Shown: one piece after another, positions 1 to 6,905 of the stretch
Layout: each line of letters opens with the position of its first letter
Numbering within the stretch: the first letter of the stretch is position 1
NCBI RefSeq assembly: GCF_018919175.1
Contig: NZ_JAHLQL010000001.1
Coordinates: 1,488,001 to 1,552,000, forward strand
Source: Clostridium simiarum
GTDB taxonomy: Bacteria > Bacillota > Clostridia > Clostridiales > Clostridiaceae
Reading direction: 5' to 3'
DNA length: 64,000 nt
Translations under genes and position numbers: made by a program
The notes under the pieces: model-generated
What the model saw: the letters and a program-made list of their open reading frames with translations, nothing else
Databases searched by the model: none
Told to the model about the DNA's origin: nothing

Positions 1-18
1 TTCATTGTATTTCAACAT
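1..18 (-). CDS. 5' end of a gene running off the left edge
   Basis: Reading the minus strand, an ATG at 18..16 opens a frame MLKYNE that leaves the window. It is preceded by a GGAGTGGG ribosome-site-like stretch. It follows the RiPP operon in the same direction but lies beyond a hairpin terminator, so it may be a separate unit. Six codons are too few to say what it encodes, and it may not be a gene. Confidence 0.35.
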
Positions 19-49
19 ATTACCCACTCCATAATAGTTTTAAAAATAA

Positions 50-93
50 TTATAGCTTGCATAGCTTAAATTATTTCAGCATGCAAGCTATAA
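50..93 (-). terminator. Rho-independent terminator at the end of the RiPP operon
   Basis: A 13-bp perfect inverted repeat (50-62 with 81-93, arm ttatagcttgcat) sits just after the stop codon of the acyl-carrier-like gene. On the minus strand it is followed by a T-rich run (positions 49-40). Place and shape fit an intrinsic terminator, although the 18-nt loop is long. Confidence 0.7.
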
Positions 94-96
94 AAT

Positions 97-357
97 TTAT
101 ATACATTGCTTATAAATTACCTCTGTTATTGTATTTACAGTTTTAATTTTACCTTTTACAATATCCTCTTCCGATATAGTTATATTAAATTGTTTTTCTA
201 TATCAAAGAAAAAACATAATAAATCACTTGGTTCCATTCTTATAGCTTTTCCTAATAAATTTAAATCCCATATATTTTCTTTTTTATCTATATTTCTTTT
301 ATATTTATTACTTAATATATCTAAAAGCTTTTCTCTTATAATTTTTTTATCCTTCAT
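97..357 (-). CDS. Acyl-carrier-related protein of a peptide maturation system
   Basis: This 86-residue protein has the size and helical pattern of an acyl carrier protein; the stretch DLLCFFFDIEKQFNI matches helix II of that fold. The usual DSL phosphopantetheine motif is not present; the nearest Ser is in EPSDLL, so whether it carries a prosthetic group is open. It matches my memory of the acyl-carrier-related family TIGR04069, found beside CcpM-type radical-SAM genes. It is the last gene of the operon, 17 nt behind its neighbour. The second of two adjacent ATGs has the better spacing to GGAGG. Its exact role in peptide maturation is not known to me. Confidence 0.75.
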   Translation of the reverse strand: MKDKKIIREKLLDILSNKYKRNIDKKENIWDLNLLGKAIRMEPSDLLCFFFDIEKQFNITISEEDIVKGKIKTVNTITEVIYKQCI

Positions 358-374
358 CATAATCCTCCAAACCT

Positions 375-1493
375 TTAAATAGCCTGAATATCCGAATAAG
401 ATGATAGCTTGTCTATTAAATATTCCGCTAAGTCTTCTTTATTTTTCTCATTTAAAATATTAAAAATCTTAAAATCTAGATTATTAAATTTTCTTATTTT
501 GTCATCTATGAAATCACTATCTAAAGTTAAAAATCCAAACCTATTCGTAAAATCTAACATCTTAAAGTCACCCTTTAAAGGTGTTATATTAAAAGCATCT
601 ATTTCTAATCCTAATTTGTACTTTAAAGACTCATGCATTGTAGTAAAATATCTTTCATCATAATCCTCATATAAAGTACTCATAACCACTGAATCAAATT
701 GGACAGCATTACAAACCTCAAAAGCTAAAATACCAAACTTGTTTGTATAGTTATTATTGTAAGGCATAACTCCACCAGGTACTCCTATTAAAATAATATC
801 TGGTTTTTCCGTTAACTCAATATTTTTGACATAGTGATTAAATAGCATTACTTTATTAGATTCATTCATACCACAATTTACCATAAACTTAGGAAATGAA
901 TGAAAGCCCATAATCTCCGAATAATGCTTTGTCCCAATCTGTGAAACCTTATATCCTTGATTTATAAACTTTTCTCTAAGGGCAAGTTGTATATCAAACT
1001 TTCCAGTTCTTTCAGTAGTACCAAAGACCCCTATAACAGGAACATTTATATCAAATATATATTCTTTGTCTATTAACTTAAAGTCGAATTTATTCTCTTT
1101 TGTATATTGTTTAAATCTGCCATCTTTAATCTCACACAACTTTTCAATTCTTTCTTTAAACTTATCTGGAATTTCTATTGTACATACTATATCCTTTCCA
1201 TCATTCAATGCCTTTTCTATCTTAGGAAATATCATTTCTTCAAAATCTATTACCATATCTGATTCCACAAATATCACACACTGGCATAAATTTAGTGCTG
1301 TATCAAAATCATCAGTTATGGTCTTATTTATCTCTTTTCCACCATCTAAAACTCCACAATCTTTTCCACAAAATCCCCAACCTTTTGGTGAAACAGTATA
1401 TATAACATCGTATTCTTCTAATAAGTCATTATATCTTATTAAAGGTAATGATTCTCTATCCACTGGATATATCATAGCTTTTTTCTTTGTCAC
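375..1493 (-). CDS. Peptide maturation system protein (TIGR04066-like)
   Basis: This protein of about 372 residues recalls the TIGR04066 family of clostridial peptide-maturation clusters. It carries a P-loop-like stretch, VIGVFGTTERTGKF, near residue 150, so it may bind a nucleotide; this is inference from the motif. No signal peptide or membrane segment is seen. It lies between the radical-SAM maturase and the acyl-carrier-like gene and is surely co-transcribed with both. I chose the GTG start behind GGAGGTG; an in-frame ATG five codons upstream (1508) starts just after the maturase stop and is the alternative. Biochemical function is unknown. Confidence 0.72.
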   Translation of the reverse strand: MTKKKAMIYPVDRESLPLIRYNDLLEEYDVIYTVSPKGWGFCGKDCGVLDGGKEINKTITDDFDTALNLCQCVIFVESDMVIDFEEMIFPKIEKALNDGKDIVCTIEIPDKFKERIEKLCEIKDGRFKQYTKENKFDFKLIDKEYIFDINVPVIGVFGTTERTGKFDIQLALREKFINQGYKVSQIGTKHYSEIMGFHSFPKFMVNCGMNESNKVMLFNHYVKNIELTEKPDIILIGVPGGVMPYNNNYTNKFGILAFEVCNAVQFDSVVMSTLYEDYDERYFTTMHESLKYKLGLEIDAFNITPLKGDFKMLDFTNRFGFLTLDSDFIDDKIRKFNNLDFKIFNILNEKNKEDLAEYLIDKLSSYSDIQAI

Positions 1494-1511
1494 CCTCTTC
1501 ACCTCCATACC

Positions 1512-2948
1512 TTAAACATATTCTACTAACTCAATACTCTCGAAGGAGTCGCCATATTCTTTTAAAATACAATATTCTTTAAGCATGTTTCCAATACTTT
1601 GCCTTACTTCTTTGCATCTTGTCATTTTTCTTTCAGCGGATAGCTTGTTTAAATCATCTGCTGCTGAAGCACAGAGAAAACAATACCTATAAGCCCAGCA
1701 GCTTTTACAACTTTCTTCTGTAAGCTTTCCAATATTTAAAATATCCCTTACCTTTTCCATATAGAATCCTTCATCTACATTTCCTATTCTCATAGCTTCG
1801 GAAGATTCATTTACTCTCTCACAGGGATACAAATTCCCATATATATCAACAAACAATCTTTGAGCCCCTGGTACACATGGACCACCTGGATGTCCCTTTT
1901 CCCCTTGAATTTCTCTACGTCTTTCTTCAAATATTTTGTTTCTCAAATTTGTGTAATGACCATTTACCATTTTTGATAAATACTTTTCTTCTAATCTACC
2001 TGTTTTGGATAAGAATAATTTAAATAACTCATAATTATAATCACTTATATACTCCTCCCCATCTACCTTTCTCTCCTCTTTTGCATGATCTTCGTTTAAG
2101 CTAGAAAAATTTATATTAGAATCTTTTATAACATCATAGGTTGTAAAAAACTCATTTATACAACCAAAATCATTATCTATATCCATGACACAGTTAAAAG
2201 TTATAGTTTTGAAATATTCTGGAAACTTCTTCTTTATCATATCTAAATTTTTAATGACAGATTCAAAGGTTCCTTTTCCTCCAAAAAAATCCCTGTTTTT
2301 ATCATGAACATTTTGTGGTCCGTCTAAACTTACCATCAAACTTATATCATGTTTCTCCATATAATCAATAATCTCTGGAGTAAGTAGTGTTGCATTTGAA
2401 GTCATATTAAAAAGCACTTTTTTTCCCTCTACTTTACTCTCTGTATAATCTATACATTTTTTAATAAGTTCAAATTCTAATAATGGCTCTCCACCGTAAA
2501 ACCCTATACTTATTATTGAATTATCTGTACTATGATTTATATAGAAATCTATAGCTTTTTTAGCAGTGTTAAAATCCATTTTTTTATTCGCATGCTCTCT
2601 GTTATAAAAGCCTCCAGAATAAGGACAGTATTTACATCTAAGATTACATTGCTGTGTAACTTGAAGAATTAATAGGTTCACTTTGTTTTTAAGATGAAAT
2701 TCTAATAATTCGTCCTCTGGATGAATTATTTCAGAAAATCTATGGCTCGAAAGATATCCTTGAGATTTCATCTTTTTAAGTGTAGTATTATCATTTATAG
2801 CTTGTTCACTAACACTTCCTTTATGTATACTCTTTAAAATATTACCACATTCTTTATTTATTTTTAGTATACAATTGGTATTTACATCATATACATAATT
2901 ATTATTATAAGTATCAAATGTATATATAAACGGCTTTTGTTCTTCCAT
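1512..2948 (-). CDS. ccpM: Cys-rich peptide radical SAM/SPASM maturase (CcpM-like)
   Basis: This 478-residue radical S-adenosylmethionine enzyme has the cluster motif CNLRCKYC near residue 105, followed by GFYGGEPLLE (the SAM-binding GGE region). Its C-terminal SPASM region has CVPG and PCER, then CKSCWAYRYCFLC and a final Cys in TRCKE, enough ligands for auxiliary iron-sulfur clusters. The N-terminal part (about residues 1-90) fits a peptide-binding RRE-like region seen in such maturases, though I cannot prove it. Enzymes of this class install thioether or carbon-carbon crosslinks on precursor peptides. The Cys-rich precursors lie directly upstream. The start is the ATG eight bases after AAAGGG. 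The symbol follows the family name and has no link to catabolite control. Confidence 0.88.
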   Translation of the reverse strand: MEEQKPFIYTFDTYNNNYVYDVNTNCILKINKECGNILKSIHKGSVSEQAINDNTTLKKMKSQGYLSSHRFSEIIHPEDELLEFHLKNKVNLLILQVTQQCNLRCKYCPYSGGFYNREHANKKMDFNTAKKAIDFYINHSTDNSIISIGFYGGEPLLEFELIKKCIDYTESKVEGKKVLFNMTSNATLLTPEIIDYMEKHDISLMVSLDGPQNVHDKNRDFFGGKGTFESVIKNLDMIKKKFPEYFKTITFNCVMDIDNDFGCINEFFTTYDVIKDSNINFSSLNEDHAKEERKVDGEEYISDYNYELFKLFLSKTGRLEEKYLSKMVNGHYTNLRNKIFEERRREIQGEKGHPGGPCVPGAQRLFVDIYGNLYPCERVNESSEAMRIGNVDEGFYMEKVRDILNIGKLTEESCKSCWAYRYCFLCASAADDLNKLSAERKMTRCKEVRQSIGNMLKEYCILKEYGDSFESIELVEYV

Positions 2949-3020
2949 AACCATCACCCTTTATCAAATTTTTAACTTTATTTTGTAATAAATATTTTTT
3001 ATATAATTAGAAATTTTTCA

Positions 3021-3052
3021 AAGGATTCAGGAATTTAAACTCCTGAATCCTT
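3021..3052 (-). terminator. Hairpin between precursor genes and maturase
   Basis: A perfect 12-bp inverted repeat (aaggattcagga at 3021-3032, its complement at 3041-3052, 8-nt loop) lies in the gap between the last precursor and the maturase. The following minus-strand bases are T-rich but the run is broken. It could be a partial terminator or an RNA-stabilising stem that keeps precursor mRNA in excess over maturase mRNA. Confidence 0.6.
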
Positions 3053-3127
3053 ATTTATAAACTACAAATTACAATAAATAATGTGTAGTTAGACTTCTTT
3101 TAATACTTTTATTTAACTTTTCATAAT

Positions 3128-3295
3128 TTATTCTCTAAAGCTATTGCTTCCTTCAAGTGACTTGAAATTTCTATAAGAACTTTGACCATCATTTTTCTTA
3201 CAATAGCTTGAACATTCACAGCCACATCCAGCATATATGTTGTAAGATTCTAAATTTTCCTTTTTGAAATTTGATTTTTTAGTTAGCTTTTTCAT
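3128..3295 (-). CDS. RiPP precursor peptide 1 (divergent core)
   Basis: This 55-residue Cys-rich peptide starts MKKLTKKSNF and has a core AGCGCECSSYC, then a tail YRNFKSLEGS shared with the two neighbouring peptides. The start is the ATG behind GGAGGATTTTTT. It has four Cys, in the order C-x-C-x-C-x3-C, unlike the strict C-x-C-x-C-x-C of its neighbours. It fits the CLI_3235-type bacteriocin precursor family I recall from C. botulinum. No Gly-Gly leader cut site is present. It is the precursor nearest the maturase. The product may be a bacteriocin or a signal; activity is unknown. Confidence 0.82.
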   Translation of the reverse strand: MKKLTKKSNFKKENLESYNIYAGCGCECSSYCKKNDGQSSYRNFKSLEGSNSFRE

Positions 3296-3340
3296 AAAAA
3301 ATCCTCCCACATTATAAAATAAGATTTAATAACTTAAATG

Positions 3341-3505
3341 TTAATATTCATAGTAACTAATACTACCTTGAAGTGACTTAAAATTTTTATAAGCTAATGT
3401 TCCACTATATGGATTACAACTACAGTCGCAACTGCAACTAGTAAAGATGTTAAATTGTTCTATAGTTTTCATGTTTGTATGCATAGCCTTACCTAACTTT
3501 TTCAT
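3341..3505 (-). CDS. RiPP precursor peptide 2
   Basis: This 54-codon gene is nearly a copy of the one at 3549-3713. The peptide begins MKKLGKAMHTNMKTIEQFN, continues with the core TSCSCDCSCNPYSG and a YKNFKSLQGS segment, and ends SISYYEY. Four Cys alternate with single residues. The leader is identical to that of the neighbour, whereas the tail after LQGS has changed completely. Its ribosome site GGGAGG lies in a spacer that is itself repeated. The leader should be read by the same maturase; the final product is unknown. Confidence 0.85.
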   Translation of the reverse strand: MKKLGKAMHTNMKTIEQFNIFTSCSCDCSCNPYSGTLAYKNFKSLQGSISYYEY

Positions 3506-3548
3506 AAAACCCTCCCACATTATAAAATAATATTTAACAAATTAAATG

Positions 3549-3713
3549 TTAATAGTCAGACATAAGAACACTACCTTGAAGTGACTTAAAATTTCTATAA
3601 GCTAATGTTCCACTATATGGATTACAACTACAGTCACAACTACAATTAGTAAAGATGTTAAATTGTTCTATAGTTTTCATGTTTGTATGCATAGCCTTAC
3701 CTAACTTTTTCAT
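3549..3713 (-). CDS. RiPP precursor peptide 3
   Basis: This 54-codon gene is the first of the three precursors after the exporter gene. The peptide begins MKKLGKAMHTNMKTIEQFN, has the core TNCSCDCSCNPYSG and a YRNFKSLQGS segment, and ends VLMSDY. It differs from precursor 2 by one core residue before the first Cys (Asn for Ser), Lys to Arg before NFKS, and the tail. Several differences are silent (for example TGC versus TGT in Cys codons), so the duplication is not brand new. It has a strong AGGAGGGG ribosome site. Confidence 0.85.
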   Translation of the reverse strand: MKKLGKAMHTNMKTIEQFNIFTNCSCDCSCNPYSGTLAYRNFKSLQGSVLMSDY

Positions 3714-3800
3714 AAAACCCCTCCTTTCCTCTTTAACTTATTTGAATCCTTGAATTTATAAGTTCAAGTACACAAACCTAATTAATCTTAAATTTCTTCT

Positions 3801-5564
3801 TCATATAACCTTTTTTCCTAAACTAAGATAATATTTATTTACTAATTCTTTATAAAACTCATTTTTATTTAGTAGATCATAATGACTACCAACACAATCT
3901 ATTGAACCGTTATTCATTATTATTATTTTGTCCATAGATTTTAATAAATCTATGTCTATTTTATGAGTTATCATTATTAAGGTTTTATCTCTAAAATACT
4001 CTTTAACTAAATTACTCATATATAGTTGAGTCTTAAAATCACAGTTTGAAGTTGCTTCATCAAAAATTAGCACATCAAAATCCTTAGCCATCGCTCTTGC
4101 TATAGCTAATCTTTGTACTTGTCCACCTGATAATTTCACTCCTCTTTTACCTAAAATAGCTTCATATTTCCCAGGAAGTTTATCAATAAACTCAGAGGCC
4201 CCACTCTTTTTACATATATCTTTTATGTGCTTAATATTTTTATTGGAAAATAAACTTATATTATCTTTTACACTACCATCAAATATATAGCTATCCTGGT
4301 TAACTACAGAAAATATATTTCTATAATCTTTAAACTTTATATCTTTTATATTTAAATCATTCATATATATATTGCCTTCTGTAGGTTCATATAACCCTAA
4401 TATTAATTTTATAAGAGTACTTTTTCCTGAACCATTATTTCCAAGTAATATTACTTTTTCTCCTTTATCTATCTTTAAGTTAATATTTTTTAACACAATT
4501 TTTTCTTCATTATATGCAAAGCTCACATCCTTTAGCTCTAAATCTCCATTTATTTCATTATGCTTTATTTTATTATTTCTCTGTTCGTCTTCCATATTTA
4601 AGAAATCAAATAACCTTTTAGCAGATGGATATACTGTAGAAAATGAATAACCTACATTAAGTATTATTGATATTGGATTAGTTACATAAGTAGAATATGT
4701 AAGAAAAGCAAAAAGACTCCCTATGCTTAGTTCATCACCTATAACCATATAAGCTCCTAATACATACAATAAAGTAGTTAGCCCTTGAACTAAAGACATT
4801 TCACACATATCATTTATCTTGTCTAAATACCCAAACTTAACATCTGTTTTTATTAATTTTCTTTGTTTTTTAGTAAATTCTTTCTTCTTTACATCGTACA
4901 CATTCCAAAGCTTTATTTCTCTAATTCCTGATACAGTATTTCCAAACCATGAGTAATAATCTGAGTTATACTCCATATAATTTTGAAATAATTTTTCTTT
5001 TTTCTTTGATAATATTGATGTTGCCTTATATTTTAATGGAATAAATATAATTACACATAAAGTAAGTTTGTAGTCTATAAGTAACAATCCTATAAGCCCT
5101 CCTACAAACTTTAAAACTTCTGTTATAATCAATAAAGTACATCTATCTGACAGTTTTGAAAGATTCTCAACATCCATAGATATGTTTTTCATTATTTCAG
5201 TTACATTATTTTCATCATAATAACTCATCTTAACTTTAAATAGCTTGGACATACACTTACTATTCAATCTATACTTAATTTTGCTATTTATGTTTAATAG
5301 ATATTTTGTTTGAATCAATTCTATAAATTGTTGAAATATCACTATAGTAAGAGCTATTAAGGAATATTTAATTACTGTATAAATATGTTTATTAATTAAT
5401 CCCTCATCCATTATTTTTTTTGCAATAAGGGGTGTAAACATTGATATAATCGTTCCTAATATCATAGTAAATATTATTAACATTAGTTTTTTATTATATG
5501 GCTTAAAAATATTTAATATTTGCTTAGTAACTTTTTTATCTTTAAGTATTATTATAACGTTCAC
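3801..5564 (-). CDS. ABC transporter, fused membrane and ATPase domains (peptide exporter)
   Basis: This 587-residue protein has an N-terminal six-helix type IV transmembrane domain (about residues 20-310) and a C-terminal ATPase with Walker A LLGNNGSGKST, signature LSGGQVQRL and Walker B VLIFDEAT. There is no C39 peptidase domain at the N-terminus, so it cannot trim leaders itself. It is the first gene of the RiPP operon and ends 87 nt before the precursors, so export of the matured peptide is the likely job. The start is a GTG with a weak ribosome site and is uncertain. Confidence 0.85.
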   Translation of the reverse strand: MNVIIILKDKKVTKQILNIFKPYNKKLMLIIFTMILGTIISMFTPLIAKKIMDEGLINKHIYTVIKYSLIALTIVIFQQFIELIQTKYLLNINSKIKYRLNSKCMSKLFKVKMSYYDENNVTEIMKNISMDVENLSKLSDRCTLLIITEVLKFVGGLIGLLLIDYKLTLCVIIFIPLKYKATSILSKKKEKLFQNYMEYNSDYYSWFGNTVSGIREIKLWNVYDVKKKEFTKKQRKLIKTDVKFGYLDKINDMCEMSLVQGLTTLLYVLGAYMVIGDELSIGSLFAFLTYSTYVTNPISIILNVGYSFSTVYPSAKRLFDFLNMEDEQRNNKIKHNEINGDLELKDVSFAYNEEKIVLKNINLKIDKGEKVILLGNNGSGKSTLIKLILGLYEPTEGNIYMNDLNIKDIKFKDYRNIFSVVNQDSYIFDGSVKDNISLFSNKNIKHIKDICKKSGASEFIDKLPGKYEAILGKRGVKLSGGQVQRLAIARAMAKDFDVLIFDEATSNCDFKTQLYMSNLVKEYFRDKTLIMITHKIDIDLLKSMDKIIIMNNGSIDCVGSHYDLLNKNEFYKELVNKYYLSLGKKVI

Positions 5565-5602
5565 CCCATTCTTTTTTCCTTTTAAGGTATATATTTACAT
5601 TT

Positions 5603-5631
5603 ATTATATACTTGCTAAGATTCATTGTCAA
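5603..5631 (-). promoter_or_regulatory. Consensus sigma-A promoter of the RiPP operon
   Basis: On the minus strand there is TTGACA (5631-5626), a 17-nt spacer and TATAAT (5608-5603). Both boxes match the consensus fully. The inferred transcript starts near 5596, about 30 nt before the exporter start. A promoter this strong suggests that expression is limited by a repressor or by downstream attenuation. Confidence 0.9.
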
Positions 5632-5636
5632 TATTT

Positions 5637-5664
5637 ACCACTAATTTTACATAAAATTAGTGGT
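5637..5664. promoter_or_regulatory. 28-bp palindrome abutting the RiPP promoter
   Basis: The arm accactaatttta (5637-5649) and its perfect complement (5652-5664) are separated by two bases. The palindrome lies five bases upstream of the -35 box and may be an operator. The right arm, extended to tagtggtatcaaataatttt (5659-5678), also pairs perfectly over 20 bp with 5690-5709, so two exclusive stems are possible in a read-through transcript from the gene upstream. Confidence 0.5.
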
Positions 5665-5707
5665 ATCAAATAATTTTGCTTTTAAATTAAAATTATTTGA
5701 TACCACT

Positions 5708-5740
5708 AAGGCCTAACACATATTAATTGTGTTAGGCCTT
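5708..5740. terminator. Inverted repeat downstream of the siderophore-binding gene
   Basis: A perfect 13-bp stem (aaggcctaacaca and its complement, 7-nt loop) lies 30 nt after the stop of the binding-protein gene. A T-rich tail follows on the plus strand, but no plus gene ends here. On the minus strand it leads straight into the 20-bp stem at 5659-5709. Together these probably end the importer transcript. Confidence 0.55.
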
Positions 5741-5769
5741 TTGTTTACCTTATATAAAATAATCTTTAA

Positions 5770-6714
5770 TTATTTAATAGAGTTTTCTACTTCTTTTAAC
5801 ATTTCAGTAGTTGATCCTAATCCACCTGGGGATATATACCAATACTCTGGATTTAATGAAATAACTTTATTGTTTTTATATGCTTCTGTAGTCTTTATTA
5901 AATCATTTTCTAATATTTTATTTACTGATTTTTCTCCACCAGAAACCACGGCACCTCTATCAATTACAAACATATAATCTGGATTCTTTTCTACAACATA
6001 TTCAAAAGTTATCTTTTGTCCATGGGTTGATGCATCTATATTTTCGTCAGAAAGTGGAAATCCAAGTTCACTATGTATAAGCCCAAATCTTGAATCTTTT
6101 CCATATACACTTAATGAACCATTATTAGTTAAAGTTACTAAAGCTTTTTTTCCACTCTCAGAAGCCTTTTTGTTTATAGCATTTATAGACTCATCTAACT
6201 TTTTAATTTCAGCTTTCACAAAATCTTCTTTCTTAAATATTTCACCTAATGTTTTTAAATTACTCTTTAAAGATTCCATGTATTTTCCATCTTCTATATT
6301 AAGATATATTGTTGGAGCTATCTTATTAAGGTCTTCATATACTTTAGACTGTCTTCCTGATATAAATATTACATCTGGCTTTAGTTCATGTATCTTTTCA
6401 AAGTTAGGCTCAAATAATGTACCTGCATCTAAATATTTATCATCCTTAAACTTTTGAAGCCCTGTTGGAAGGTTTGACTTTGGAAGTCCTGCTATTTCTA
6501 TACCCATCTTATCTAAGGAATCTATAGTACCATAATCGAATGCTACTATCTTTTCTGGCTTCTTATTTAAAGTTGCCTCTCCAAGACTATGAGTAATTTT
6601 TATGTCCGTATTTTTAGCTTCTTCTTTTTTATTGTCTTTAGATTTAAAGAAGAAAGCTCCTCCAATAATAGCAACTATCAAAATTCCTACTATTATACTT
6701 ACTTTTTTGTTCAT
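5770..6714 (-). CDS. yclQ: Siderophore ABC transporter substrate-binding protein (YclQ/FatB-like)
   Basis: This 314-residue protein has an N-terminal membrane anchor (IIVGILIVAIIGGAFFF) and a periplasmic-binding fold typical of the FatB/YclQ group, with PEKIVAFDYG and PDVIFISGRQ marking the two lobes. No lipobox Cys is seen, so it is held by its hydrophobic segment rather than by lipid, or the anchor is cut. It captures an iron-siderophore outside the cell. The gene order matches the Bacillus yclNOPQ set (petrobactin-type), but the substrate here is not known. The start is ATG behind GAGGTGAAGG. A dispersed repeat lies between it and the ATPase gene. Confidence 0.85.
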   Translation of the reverse strand: MNKKVSIIVGILIVAIIGGAFFFKSKDNKKEEAKNTDIKITHSLGEATLNKKPEKIVAFDYGTIDSLDKMGIEIAGLPKSNLPTGLQKFKDDKYLDAGTLFEPNFEKIHELKPDVIFISGRQSKVYEDLNKIAPTIYLNIEDGKYMESLKSNLKTLGEIFKKEDFVKAEIKKLDESINAINKKASESGKKALVTLTNNGSLSVYGKDSRFGLIHSELGFPLSDENIDASTHGQKITFEYVVEKNPDYMFVIDRGAVVSGGEKSVNKILENDLIKTTEAYKNNKVISLNPEYWYISPGGLGSTTEMLKEVENSIK

Positions 6715-6775
6715 GTCCTTCACCTCAATAATTTATTATATTAACTTAAATTAAGTTTCAAATTTATTTTTATTC

Positions 6776-6905
6776 TATGACTCTCCGCTCTAATACTTCC
6801 ATGTTCTTCAAAGTTGGAATAAAGAGTAGCTACGTCTCTGGATAAGGATTTCTATGCTTTACAGAAAGTAAAAACTCCCTCTAAAGACAAGAATTCTGTG
6901 TATAT
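6776..6905. repeat. Dispersed ~130-bp structured repeat, copy 1
   Basis: This segment is clearly similar to 19700-19834 and 30453-30582, sharing gctctaatact, ttcttcaaag, aaagag, gctacgtc, ggata and aactccctctaaag. It lies inside the importer operon and ends exactly at the ATPase stop codon (6906-6908). Facing pieces such as TTCCA/TGGAA and GCTCT/AGAGT pair, as their counterparts do in the other copies. It has no reading frame of its own and its nature is unknown. Confidence 0.8.

Larger units (their letters stand above)
3296..3713 (-). repeat. Tandem precursor units of about 208-210 bp
   Basis: Start codons of the three precursors are spaced 208 and 210 bp apart. The two spacers (3296-3340 and 3506-3548) are themselves nearly the same, sharing cctcccacattataaaataa and then ttaaatgttaata. 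This shows duplication of a whole unit of gene plus spacer rather than of the coding part only. Unit 1 has since diverged in its core and leader. Confidence 0.8.

Noticed and set aside
3801..5564. Bacteriocin exporter with built-in C39 leader peptidase
   Set aside because: The protein starts directly with the membrane domain and the precursors have no double-glycine site.
97..5564. Classic sactipeptide (subtilosin-type) or SCIFF cluster
   Set aside because: The precursors have four Cys in C-x-C-x-C-x-C and the operon has carrier-like and TIGR04066-like genes, which do not match those two systems.
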